Origin: Sphingomonas canadensis
GTDB lineage: Bacteria; Pseudomonadota; Alphaproteobacteria; Sphingomonadales; Sphingomonadaceae
DNA: 64,000 nt
NCBI RefSeq assembly: GCF_026013525.1
Contig: NZ_JAPDRA010000001.1
Span: 496,001-560,000, forward strand
Direction: 5' to 3'
Below the pieces are notes generated by a model that was not told where the DNA came from, searched no databases, and was given only the letters and a program-made list of their open reading frames with translations. How positions within the stretch are numbered: position 1 is the first letter of the stretch; each line of letters starts with the position of its first letter. This document shows positions 17,131 to 26,850 of this stretch, one piece after another. Position numbers and translations under genes: made by a program.

Positions 17131-17623
17131 TTGCTGGTCTGGGCGAACCGGGCGACCCGCGCGACGATCTGGTCCGCGACATTGCCCGAAAGCCGCTCGA
17201 GCGCGGTCCGCTCGGCGGCGATGGTCGCATATTCGGATCCGACCACGTCGATGCCGGCATCCGATCCCGCCGTGGCGTCCAGCACCACCGCGCCGGTGGT
17301 CAGATCGATCAACTGGTATCGCGCGCGCAGCGTGCGGCGTTCGCGCGCGACCGAATCGTCGCGGCGCACGCCCAGGCCGGCGATCTGGTCGTCCAGCTTC
17401 ACCTCAAGGCGATAGCGCGCACCGCCGCTCGCGCCGGTCAGCCGGTCGCGCAGCGCGTTGCCGACCAGCCAGCCCGACTGGCCGTCGATCGGGGCGACCT
17501 CGATCGCGGCGAAGGTCGACTGCACCGGGCCATCGGCCCCGCCGCCGTACAAAGGGCTCAGCCCGCAGCCGGGCAGCGCGACGGCCATTGCGATCGCCGC
17601 GGCGGTTCGGATCGCGCCGGGTT

Positions 17624-17627
<4 letters not shown>
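17127..17627 (-). CDS. lptE: LPS-assembly lipoprotein LptE
   Basis: LptE plugs the LptD barrel that inserts lipopolysaccharide into the outer membrane. This 166-residue protein has a signal peptide and lipobox LPGC with acylated Cys21, followed by GLSPLYGG. Sequence similarity in this family is low, so assignment rests on the lipobox, length and leuS-lptE-holA position. It overlaps both neighbours as ATGA. Confidence 0.85.
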
Positions 17628-20176
<2,549 letters not shown>

Positions 20177-20296
20177 GTTTCTGTTCCTTCGGAAGAGTCA
20201 GCGCCAACGCGCTTCCGCACCCCGCCGCCGGTCGGGCGATGCCGCCGGGCGGCCGGATGCGGGAGCGGGCTGGCGCTTCCCAGAATCAAACCCGCA

Positions 20297-20734
20297 TCAA
20301 TCCTCGGCGATCGCGGCGCGGCGCAGGTCTCGGGCGCGCGTCAGGATGATGTCCTCGATCTTCTGAACCGTCGCCGCCTGCATCGGCAGCTCGACCCACT
20401 GGCCGTTCTGGTTCACCTGGCGCAGGCCGGAGACGCGCAGCGCATCGGCGCGAAGGTCGCGGTCCAGGATCGAAACAGTGAACTTCACCCGTTCGTTCGG
20501 CGAATTGGGGTTCGCGTACCAATCGGTGATGATCACGCCGCCGTTCGAATCGGATTGCAGCAGCGGCATCATGCTCAGCGTATCCAGGCTGGCACGCCAC
20601 AGATAGGAATTGACGCCGATCGTCGTCACCTGCGCGGCGGCGATATCGGCGTTCGGCCGCTCGCGCCCGCCGAAGCACGCGGCGAGGGGAAGAAGAAGCG
20701 ACCCCAGGATCGCGGTGCGCAACAGGCGGTTCAT
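20297..20734 (-). CDS. DUF3576 lipoprotein
   Basis: This 145-residue envelope lipoprotein belongs to the DUF3576 family of alphaproteobacteria; its function is unknown. The signal peptide ends in lipobox LAAC with Cys20. The conserved core is IGVNSYLWRASLDTLSMMPL, then GGVIITDWY and NERVKFTVSILDR. I used the ATG at 20734 with AGGAA upstream; a TTG one codon earlier is also possible. It lies 120 bp upstream of leuS on the same strand. Confidence 0.88.
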   Translation of the reverse strand: MNRLLRTAILGSLLLPLAACFGGRERPNADIAAAQVTTIGVNSYLWRASLDTLSMMPLLQSDSNGGVIITDWYANPNSPNERVKFTVSILDRDLRADALRVSGLRQVNQNGQWVELPMQAATVQKIEDIILTRARDLRRAAIAED

Positions 20735-20763
20735 CAAGACGTTCCTAACATGATCAGCAAGGA

Positions 20764-20791
20764 TTGGCTAAGCGCGTGGCGCATCTATAGA
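20764..20791 (+). promoter_or_regulatory. Candidate promoter for the envelope beta-barrel-like gene
   Basis: TTGGCT at 20764-20769 and TATAGA at 20786-20791 are separated by 16 bp, a good sigma-70-type pair. The transcript would carry a leader of about 130 nt before the ATG at 20931. That leader includes a 7-bp stem, CTGGGGC at 20853-20859 with GCCCCAG at 20869-20875, and a 9-nt loop. No riboswitch class is recognised. Confidence 0.45.
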
Positions 20792-20930
20792 AGCTGATGT
20801 GGCGGGAGCAAGGCGAGTCGCGCGCGAGCCGTTATGTGGGTCCGGTGCAACACTGGGGCAAGAAAATGGCCCCAGGTGATAAACCGGGGTTCCGAATCGC
20901 AGTGTTCGGGGCCATGTGAGAGGGATGGCA

Positions 20931-21650
20931 ATGCGGAACAAGCGTTGGATGGCGGGAATCTCGCTCGCGGCGGTCGGCGCTGCGGCGATGCTCGTCGCCC
21001 CTTCGCTCCGCGCGCAGGATAGCGCGCTGTCCCGCGTCAACTCGCGCATTTCCGGCGATCCGGCCGCGGCGGTGGGTTTCTTCACCCCGGCAGCCGCCGA
21101 TGCCAAGCTCGCCGCCGTGCTTGCGCGCAGCGAGCCGCAGCGCGGCAGCTATCGTTTCACCCCTTCCGAATCGCGCCCGGGCAGCACCCGCGCGGTGACG
21201 GTGGCGGTTCGCGCGATCTCCAGCCGCGGCGTGCGCGGGGCGGAGCGCGGTTCGATCTCCTCGACTCCGTCGATCAGCGTCGTGCCGATCACCTATAATC
21301 TCGGCACGTCGGTCGGCTGGAAGCGCTTTGCCGTATCCGGTGATCTGGCCAAGACCGATATTGCCGGCCTGCCCGCGGCGAGCGATCGTCCGCTCACCTA
21401 TTCGGGCAAGCGCAGCGGCTCCAGCAACCGTCTGCGTGGCACCGGGGAGCGCGCTCAGGGGCCGGCCACCGCGCTGATCGGCGACAATGCGAGCAGCTCG
21501 ATCGACGTCGGCGGCTCGCTCTCGCTGACCCGCAACCTCGATCTCACCGCCGGCATGCGCTACAAGACCGATCGGGATCGCCTGCCGCGCTTCTCCGACG
21601 ATCGCCAGGATAGCCAGGCGGTCTATGTGGGCACCGCGATCCGCTTCTGA
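20931..21650 (+). CDS. Hypothetical exported protein, outer-membrane beta-barrel-like
   Basis: This 239-residue protein has a cleavable signal peptide (charged start, hydrophobic core, SLRAQ cleavage region) and a Ser/Thr/Gly-rich body. Alternating segments near the end (IDVGGSLSLTRNLDLTAGMRYKT) and a terminal phenylalanine (VGTAIRF) are typical of outer-membrane barrels recognised by the Bam complex. I do not recognise a named family. The ATG at 20931 has AGAGGG six bases upstream; ATG 20925 and GTG 20916 are less well placed. It stands alone between oppositely oriented units. Confidence 0.75.
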   Translation: MRNKRWMAGISLAAVGAAAMLVAPSLRAQDSALSRVNSRISGDPAAAVGFFTPAAADAKLAAVLARSEPQRGSYRFTPSESRPGSTRAVTVAVRAISSRGVRGAERGSISSTPSISVVPITYNLGTSVGWKRFAVSGDLAKTDIAGLPAASDRPLTYSGKRSGSSNRLRGTGERAQGPATALIGDNASSSIDVGGSLSLTRNLDLTAGMRYKTDRDRLPRFSDDRQDSQAVYVGTAIRF

Positions 21651-21696
21651 CGCGCTGGCGCGTCGCCATCTTCGCAGCCGCTGATTCGCTCGTCCG

Positions 21697-21715
21697 GCCC
21701 GATTCGGGCGGGTTT
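21697..21715 (+). terminator. Weak candidate terminator in a convergent gap
   Basis: GCCCGA / TCGGGC forms a short stem at 21697-21709, followed by GGGTTT. It lies 46 bp after the beta-barrel-like gene, in the gap before the oppositely oriented thiE-like gene. The stem is short and the T-run minimal, so this is tentative. Confidence 0.25.
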
Positions 21716-21722
21716 CGCCGAA

Positions 21723-22253
21723 TCAGCCGCCGGTCCAGGCATCGATCGCTGCCCAGCCATGGATGTTCAGCGCGCGCAGCCCCCGTGCGTTCGCCGCATT
21801 CATCCCGCCCAGCGCGATTACCGGCGTTCCGGTCTCGCGGATGACCTGCCCCAGCCCCACGCGCCCCAGCGTGCGTGCCCCCGGATGCGAACGGGTGGGG
21901 TAGACGGGGGACACCAGCAGCAGGTCAGCGCCCGCGCGGACCGCGGCGATCGCCTCGCGCCGGTCATGCGCCGGGAAGCTGCGCAGCCCGCGGCTGCGCT
22001 CGCGCCGGCCGTGGGTGCCCATTTCGCCGCGCATCGGCATGCCTCCCGCGCGCAGCAGCACCAGCCGCCGCCGCCGCGCCGTACGCAGAACCCGTGCGAA
22101 CAGCGCCCGCCGTTCGGCTGGCGGCAGCGCATAGTGGCGGAATATCACGCCCGCGCCGCGCGGCAGCCGCTCCAGCACGTCCCACAGCCGTTCGCCCATC
22201 CGCTCGTCGGTCATCAGCCACAGGCGGGGCAAGGGGGGGTGGCGGCGCTGCAT
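21723..22253 (-). CDS. Thiamine-phosphate synthase-like protein (ThiE/TenI family)
   Basis: This 176-residue TIM-barrel protein shows the ThiE/TenI landmarks LWLMTDERM near the start, ADLLLVSPVYPTRSHPGA and TPVIALGGMNAANAR. Classical ThiE joins HMP-PP and THZ-P to thiamine phosphate. No other thiamine gene is nearby and the protein is shorter than E. coli ThiE (211), so it could be a TenI-like paralogue. I used the ATG at 22253. It is divergent from yggS with only 22 bp between starts. Confidence 0.7.
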   Translation of the reverse strand: MQRRHPPLPRLWLMTDERMGERLWDVLERLPRGAGVIFRHYALPPAERRALFARVLRTARRRRLVLLRAGGMPMRGEMGTHGRRERSRGLRSFPAHDRREAIAAVRAGADLLLVSPVYPTRSHPGARTLGRVGLGQVIRETGTPVIALGGMNAANARGLRALNIHGWAAIDAWTGG

Positions 22254-22275
22254 CGCCGCCCTTATAGCGGCGCCC

Positions 22276-22944
22276 ATGCTTTCAGACGATGCCAGCACGA
22301 GGATCGCCACGGTCCGCGACCGGATTGCGCGCGCCGCACGGCTTGCCGGCCGCAAGCCCGATTCCGTCACGCTCGTTGCGATCTCCAAGACGCATGATGC
22401 GCCGGCGATCCGCCCGCTGATCGCCGCCGGCCAGCGCGTGTTCGGCGAGAATCGCGTGCAAGAGGCCGCCGCCAAATGGCCCGCGCTGCGTGACGAGACC
22501 CCCGGAATCGAGCTGCATCTGGTCGGCCAGCTCCAGTCGAACAAGGCCGAGGACGCGGTGCGCCTGTTCGACGCGATCCACTCGGTCGATCGGCCGTCGC
22601 TGGTCGCGGTGCTTGGCCGGGCGATGGACAAGGCGGGCCGTCGCCCCGCCTGCTTCGTGCAGGTGAAGCTGGACGATGAACCGCAGAAGGGCGGATGCAC
22701 CCCTGCGGACCTGCCCGCGTTGCTGGCGGAGGCGCGGGCCGCCGCGCTGCCGGTGGCCGGGCTGATGTGCGTGCCCCCTGCGGGGCTGGAGCCCGCGCCC
22801 TGGTTCGCGCTGCTCGCCAAGCTGGCGCGCGACCACGGGCTCGACGAGCTCAGCATGGGGATGTCCGGCGACTATGAAACCGCGGTAACGCTGGGCGCCA
22901 CGCATGTCCGCGTCGGCACCGCACTGTTCGGCGAGCGCGGATGA
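22276..22944 (+). CDS. yggS: YggS-family pyridoxal phosphate homeostasis protein
   Basis: This 222-residue single-domain PLP-binding TIM barrel relates to alanine racemase N-domains. Members buffer PLP and influence amino-acid pools. The PLP lysine is in LVAISKTH. GENRVQEA, HLVGQLQSNKA, the late LSMGMSGDYETAV and THVRVGTALFG are diagnostic. The stop overlaps the HAD gene by four bases. Confidence 0.93.
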   Translation: MLSDDASTRIATVRDRIARAARLAGRKPDSVTLVAISKTHDAPAIRPLIAAGQRVFGENRVQEAAAKWPALRDETPGIELHLVGQLQSNKAEDAVRLFDAIHSVDRPSLVAVLGRAMDKAGRRPACFVQVKLDDEPQKGGCTPADLPALLAEARAAALPVAGLMCVPPAGLEPAPWFALLAKLARDHGLDELSMGMSGDYETAVTLGATHVRVGTALFGERG

Positions 22945-23621
22945 GCGCGCCGATCGCGGTCCGCTTCGATGCGATCCTGTTCGATTTCGACGGGGTGCTG
23001 CTGGAGAGCGAATATGCCGGCAACGCACAGATCGCCGAATATCTCACCGGCATCGGGCACCCCACCACGCCCGAGGAGTCGATGAACAACTTCATGGGGT
23101 TGGCGGGCGCCGACTTCCTAGGCGCGATCGAGGCGTGGATCGGCCGCGCGATCCCGGACGATTTCCACGAAGCCCGCGCGATCGAGGACCGGCGCGCGAT
23201 CGAGGAGGGGCTGGCCGAGGTTGCCGGGGCGATCGCGTTCGTCCGGGCGCTTCCGCCTGCTTTGCCGCGTGCCATCACCTCGTCCAGCTCGGTACACTGG
23301 ATCGAGACGCATCTGGCGCACATGGGCATTCGCGATGCCTTTGGCGGCCGGATCTTCTCGGGCCGCGAGCATGTGGCGCGCGGCAAGCCGGCGCCCGACG
23401 TCTATCTGCTCGCGGCGCAGACGCTGGGGGTGGATATCGCGCGCTGCGTCATCCTGGAGGATTCTCCGGTAGGCGTCACCGGTGCGGTGGCCTCGGGCGC
23501 GCATGTCATCGGGCTGTGCGCGGGCATGCACTGCGGGCTGGGCCATGCCGATCGGCTGCGGGCGCTGGGCGTGACCGAGATCGCGCATGACTTCGCGGAG
23601 GTCGCCCGGCTGCTGGCGTGA
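22941..23621 (+). CDS. HAD-family phosphatase (beta-phosphoglucomutase-like subgroup)
   Basis: This 226-residue HAD hydrolase has motif I DFDGVLLESE, motif II TSSSS, motif III around GKPAPDVYLLAA and motif IV ILEDSPVGV. The helical cap between motifs I and II places it in the subclass I beta-PGM-like group, whose members act on small phosphorylated sugars or nucleotides. The exact substrate cannot be assigned. It is coupled to yggS by a four-base overlap. Confidence 0.85.
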   Translation: MSAPIAVRFDAILFDFDGVLLESEYAGNAQIAEYLTGIGHPTTPEESMNNFMGLAGADFLGAIEAWIGRAIPDDFHEARAIEDRRAIEEGLAEVAGAIAFVRALPPALPRAITSSSSVHWIETHLAHMGIRDAFGGRIFSGREHVARGKPAPDVYLLAAQTLGVDIARCVILEDSPVGVTGAVASGAHVIGLCAGMHCGLGHADRLRALGVTEIAHDFAEVARLLA

Positions 23622-23622
23622 C

Positions 23623-24069
23623 TCAGCGCGGCTCGCGCGCCTCCCGGTGCAGCATGAAGTCGCGCAGCGCGACCGCGTCGTGCAGTGCGTTGTGGGGAAC
23701 CGTGCTCAGTGCCGCCGCGTCGAAGCCGAAGGCGTCGCACAGCTCGAAGCGCACGTGACTGACGTCATGGCGCCGCCCCGGCCCCGCGACCAGCGCCATC
23801 GCGGCGTGGGCGATGTCTTCGGGCCAGTCGGCGATCAGCAGAGGATCGGGATCGGACGCCAGATATTCGGCCAGCCGCCGTCCCAGCTCGAATCGCTCGA
23901 CCGGCGTGGTGTGGAGCACCGGCAGCACATGTTCGGATACCCAGGGCGTCGGATCGGCACAGCCGGTGGACTCGTAGAAGGGCGCCAGCCCGGGGGCCTC
24001 CGGAACCAGCGCCAGCGATATCATCGGGCCGCAGAAGCCGTTGTATTCGGCATCCACGAAATAGCGCAT
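23623..24069 (-). CDS. DEDDh-type 3'-5' exoribonuclease family protein
   Basis: This 148-residue protein opens RYFVDAEYNGF, giving the paired Asp/Glu of ExoI. LIADWPEDI fits ExoII, and HNALHDAVALRDF supplies the His/Asp of ExoIII. This small form resembles the Mycobacterium Rv2179c-like group, which trims RNA 3' overhangs. Its ATG at 24069 overlaps the ribA stop by one base (TGATG). It is the last gene of the xth-ribA unit. Confidence 0.75.
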   Translation of the reverse strand: MRYFVDAEYNGFCGPMISLALVPEAPGLAPFYESTGCADPTPWVSEHVLPVLHTTPVERFELGRRLAEYLASDPDPLLIADWPEDIAHAAMALVAGPGRRHDVSHVRFELCDAFGFDAAALSTVPHNALHDAVALRDFMLHREAREPR

Positions 24070-25106
24070 CAGAGCTGGTGCCCCGTCCGGTCGCGCTTGG
24101 TGGCGAGATAGCGTTCGTTGTGCGGATTGGGCGGTAGCTTGTGCGGCACGCGCTCCGCCACCGCCACACCTGCGGCCTCCAGTCCGGCCACCTTGTCGGG
24201 ATTGTTGGTCAGCAGCCGCACGCGCGGCTGGCCGAGCAGCTTCAGCATCTGCGCGGCGACGGCGAAGTTGCGCGCATCGACCGCGAAGCCCAGCCGCGTG
24301 TTGGCGTCCACCGTGTCGAAGCCCTGATCCTGCAGCGCATAGGCGCGCAGCTTGTTGATCAGCCCGATGCCGCGCCCCTCCTGCCGCAGATAGAGCAGGA
24401 TGCCCCATCCGCCCGCGCGGATTGCGGCGATGGCGGCGTCGAGCTGCGGCCCGCAATCGCACTTCAGGCTGCCCAGCACGTCGCCGGTCAGGCACTCGCT
24501 GTGCAGCCGGACGAGCGGGGGATTGCCGTTGGGCTGCCCGATCAGCAGCGCGACATGCTCCTGCCCGCCGTCGTCCGAACGGAATGCGGCGATCTCGGCA
24601 TCCTCGGCGGCGGCCACCGGCAGCCGCGCGCGCGACGCCAGCCGCAGCCGTGCGGCGTCCTCATGCGCGGCGATGTCTTCTGCCGTCAGTCCCGGGGCGG
24701 CGCCGGGCAATGCGAAGAAGGCGGGCAACAGACCGGCGATCCGGGCAAGCTGGAGCGCGGCTGCCGCGGCCCCCGCGTCCGCGATCGGCAGCGCGTGGAA
24801 CGGCCCCTTCATCGGCGTGGCGAGATCGAGTTGCGGATCGGCGAGCGCGGTGGCGGTGTCGAAATCGAGCCATGGCGTGCGCGCGACCAGCACCGGGCCG
24901 TCCGCCGCGTCCTTCTGATTGGTCAGTTTCAGCGTCGCCGCGCGGCCCGCCGAGATCAACAACGGCGCGCTCGAATCGGGATCGAACGCCATCAGCCGCG
25001 CGGGATCGGCGGTCTCGACGGGCAACAGCGCCAGCGTGCCGACCGTCACCGGCCAGCCCCGCCGCAGCGCATCGATCGCCCGGGCCGTGGCGTGCGGATC
25101 GGTCAA
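24069..25106 (-). CDS. ribA: GTP cyclohydrolase II
   Basis: RibA opens GTP to 2,5-diamino-6-ribosylamino-pyrimidinone phosphate, the first committed riboflavin step. The C-terminal catalytic half carries the zinc motif CLTGDVLGSLKCDCG, then LRQEGRGIGLINKLRAY and VRLLTNNPDK. About 150 N-terminal residues form an extra domain that looks like a degenerate RibB-type module. The likely start is TTG at 25106, overlapping the xth stop as TTGA (345 residues). An ATG at 25163 would give 364 residues but overlaps xth by 61 bases. Confidence 0.9.
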   Translation of the reverse strand: MTDPHATARAIDALRRGWPVTVGTLALLPVETADPARLMAFDPDSSAPLLISAGRAATLKLTNQKDAADGPVLVARTPWLDFDTATALADPQLDLATPMKGPFHALPIADAGAAAAALQLARIAGLLPAFFALPGAAPGLTAEDIAAHEDAARLRLASRARLPVAAAEDAEIAAFRSDDGGQEHVALLIGQPNGNPPLVRLHSECLTGDVLGSLKCDCGPQLDAAIAAIRAGGWGILLYLRQEGRGIGLINKLRAYALQDQGFDTVDANTRLGFAVDARNFAVAAQMLKLLGQPRVRLLTNNPDKVAGLEAAGVAVAERVPHKLPPNPHNERYLATKRDRTGHQL

Positions 25107-25885
25107 AAATCGAACTCGGTGACGATGGGAACATGGTCCGAAGGCTTGATCCAGCTCCGGCACGGCTCATGGACGCGATGCGCGGTGGCGGCCCTCGCCA
25201 CCTCGGGGCTCGCCCACATATGGTCCAGCCGCCGCCCGCGATCCGATGCCTCCCAGTCCTTCGCGCGATAGCTCCACCAGGTATAGTAGCGCTCCGGCGC
25301 GGCGATGAAGCTGCGGCCCAGGTCCACCCAGCCGTGCGCCGCCTGCAATCCGCCCAGCGCCGCCACCTCGACGGGGGTGTGGCTGACTACGTCGAGCAGC
25401 GCCTTGTGGTTCCACACGTCGCATTCCAGCGGGGCGATGTTGAAGTCGCCGGTCAGGATCGCCGGTCCGCGCAGCGACTCGGACCAGCGCGTCATCCGTT
25501 CGATGAAATCCAGCTTCTGGCCGAACTTGGGGTTCAGCTCCCGGTCCGGGATGTCGCCGCCCGCGGGTACATAGACATTCTCCAGCCGCACGCCATTGGG
25601 CAGCCGCACGCCCAGGTGGCGGGCCTCTCCGTTTGCCTGCCAGTCAAGCCGGTCGTCCTCCACCAGCGGCACCTTGGAAAGGATGGCCACGCCATGGTGC
25701 ATGCGCTGGCCGTTGATGAAGTTGTGCCGGTATCCCAGCGCCTCGAACGGGGCGTGGGGGAAATCGGGGTCGATCACCTTGGTTTCCTGAAGACACAGGA
25801 TGTCGGGCGCCTGCTCGCGCAGGAACTGCTCGACGATGCCGATGCGGAAACGGACGGAGTTGATGTTCCAGGAAGCGATCTTCAT
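25103..25885 (-). CDS. xth: Exodeoxyribonuclease III / AP endonuclease
   Basis: This 260-residue metal-dependent endonuclease/exonuclease/phosphatase-fold enzyme cleaves at abasic sites. Motifs are WNINSVRFR, LCLQETK with the metal Glu, TGDFNIAP, RRLDHMW and the terminal SDHVPIV with the catalytic His. It heads an xth-ribA-exoribonuclease unit. Its stop and the ribA TTG start interlock. Confidence 0.95.
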   Translation of the reverse strand: MKIASWNINSVRFRIGIVEQFLREQAPDILCLQETKVIDPDFPHAPFEALGYRHNFINGQRMHHGVAILSKVPLVEDDRLDWQANGEARHLGVRLPNGVRLENVYVPAGGDIPDRELNPKFGQKLDFIERMTRWSESLRGPAILTGDFNIAPLECDVWNHKALLDVVSHTPVEVAALGGLQAAHGWVDLGRSFIAAPERYYTWWSYRAKDWEASDRGRRLDHMWASPEVARAATAHRVHEPCRSWIKPSDHVPIVTEFDF

Positions 25886-25947
25886 CGCCGTGCGATGTAG
25901 CGCTTTTGCGCCGCCGTGCCAGCCTGCGGACCCCGGCTTTGCGCCCG

Positions 25948-25990
25948 AAAAAGGAAAGGCCCTCGCTCCGGGGGCAATGGAGCGAGGGCC
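25948..25990 (-). terminator. Strong rho-independent terminator (leftward transcription)
   Basis: A perfect 12-bp stem, GGCCCTCGCTCC (25958-25969) with GGAGCGAGGGCC (25979-25990), has a 9-nt loop. On the minus strand it is followed by TTTCCTTTTTC. It would end leftward transcripts from lolA or from the structured element just upstream. Its last two bases also belong to the closing stem of that element. Confidence 0.8.
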
Positions 25991-26086
25991 GACCTAGCGT
26001 TCGTCACGCAGGCGGGAAACGAGATCCTGGGCAACAGGGGGAAAATCCCAGGTACGCCTCGTGTCCGCACCTACTGTTCTAGTCGG
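25989..26086 (-). ncRNA. Candidate structured RNA between lolA and xth
   Basis: The 98-nt stretch folds into one elongated, bulged hairpin. Closing helices pair 25989-25992 with 26083-26086 and 25994-25997 with 26079-26082, with one bulged base. Inner helices pair 26012-26015 with 26065-26068, 26019-26023 with 26058-26062, and 26026-26031 (CCTGGG) with 26047-26052 (CCCAGG), leaving a 15-nt loop. A strong terminator follows on the minus strand. It could be a stand-alone small RNA or a processed lolA 3' UTR. It lacks SRP-RNA and 6S signatures that I can recognise. Confidence 0.4.
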
Positions 26087-26147
26087 ATAAAGCTGTCGCC
26101 AACATGAACGGCGTTCAGGCGGGTGCAGAAATGTGCAGGCCCGCGCT

Positions 26148-26756
26148 TCAGGGCCGGCCGCCGCGCCGCGGATCGGCCCAGCGGAACGCGCCATCGGCCA
26201 CGGCGACGTTGAACTTCTGGTTCGAAAGCCGGATCTGCGTGCGGTTGTTCTGCGAATCGAGCGCCACCCAGCCCTGGAGCATCAGCCCGCCCGGCGCCGC
26301 GGCGTTGCGATGGAAGATCATCGTGATGCGGCCATATTCGGGATGCGCCGGATCATGCACCTCGATCGAAAGCACGCGCGGATCGCGGGTGGGCAGCGAT
26401 TTGGCGAATTTGGTGATGTCGCGCTTCGGGTTCAGCAGCACGGCCAGCGGCGAATTTCCGATCGGCCAGCGCTGCACCTGCTTCACCTGATAATCGACGA
26501 AGTAGAGCGAGCTGCCGTCCGCGACGATAAGCTGGGGCACGCCCTTCTGATATTGGAAGCGGATCTTGCCCGGACGCTTCAGCGTCATCGTGCCGGTCAC
26601 GGTGCGGTCCAGCCGGTCGGTCTGGCTGAAGGAGGCGGTCATGCTGCTCACCGATTGCAGATGCGTCTGCACCAGCGCGAGCTCTCCGGCCGGCGCGGCG
26701 GAAACCAGGGCCGGGGCGGCAAGGGCGAGAGGAAGGGCGGCGGTCAGGCGAAACAC
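26148..26756 (-). CDS. lolA: Outer-membrane lipoprotein carrier protein LolA
   Basis: LolA ferries lipoproteins through the periplasm from LolCDE to the outer membrane. It has 202 residues, a signal peptide of about 20 residues, and the family core SVSSMTASFSQTDRL, GTMTLKRPGKIRFQY and LLNPKRDI. The start is GTG at 26756 with GGAG seven bases upstream. It lies 94 bp after ftsK on the same strand, the common ftsK-lolA order. The spacer contains a 7-bp stem around 26780-26800. Confidence 0.93.
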   Translation of the reverse strand: MFRLTAALPLALAAPALVSAAPAGELALVQTHLQSVSSMTASFSQTDRLDRTVTGTMTLKRPGKIRFQYQKGVPQLIVADGSSLYFVDYQVKQVQRWPIGNSPLAVLLNPKRDITKFAKSLPTRDPRVLSIEVHDPAHPEYGRITMIFHRNAAAPGGLMLQGWVALDSQNNRTQIRLSNQKFNVAVADGAFRWADPRRGGRP

Positions 26757-26850
26757 AGGAATCTCCGGATTTTATCCGCTTCCAGCTAGGAAGCGCGGCT
26801 TGAATGGCCGGTGAACCCGCCGGGCGCGCGATCGATCCCGGCAGGCCCTG

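Noticed and set aside
25948..26110. Identification of the lolA-xth structured element as 6S, SRP or tmRNA
   Set aside because: It lacks the SRP GGAA/AGCAG loop and recognisable 6S conserved ends, and it is not next to zapA. It is kept only as an unnamed candidate.
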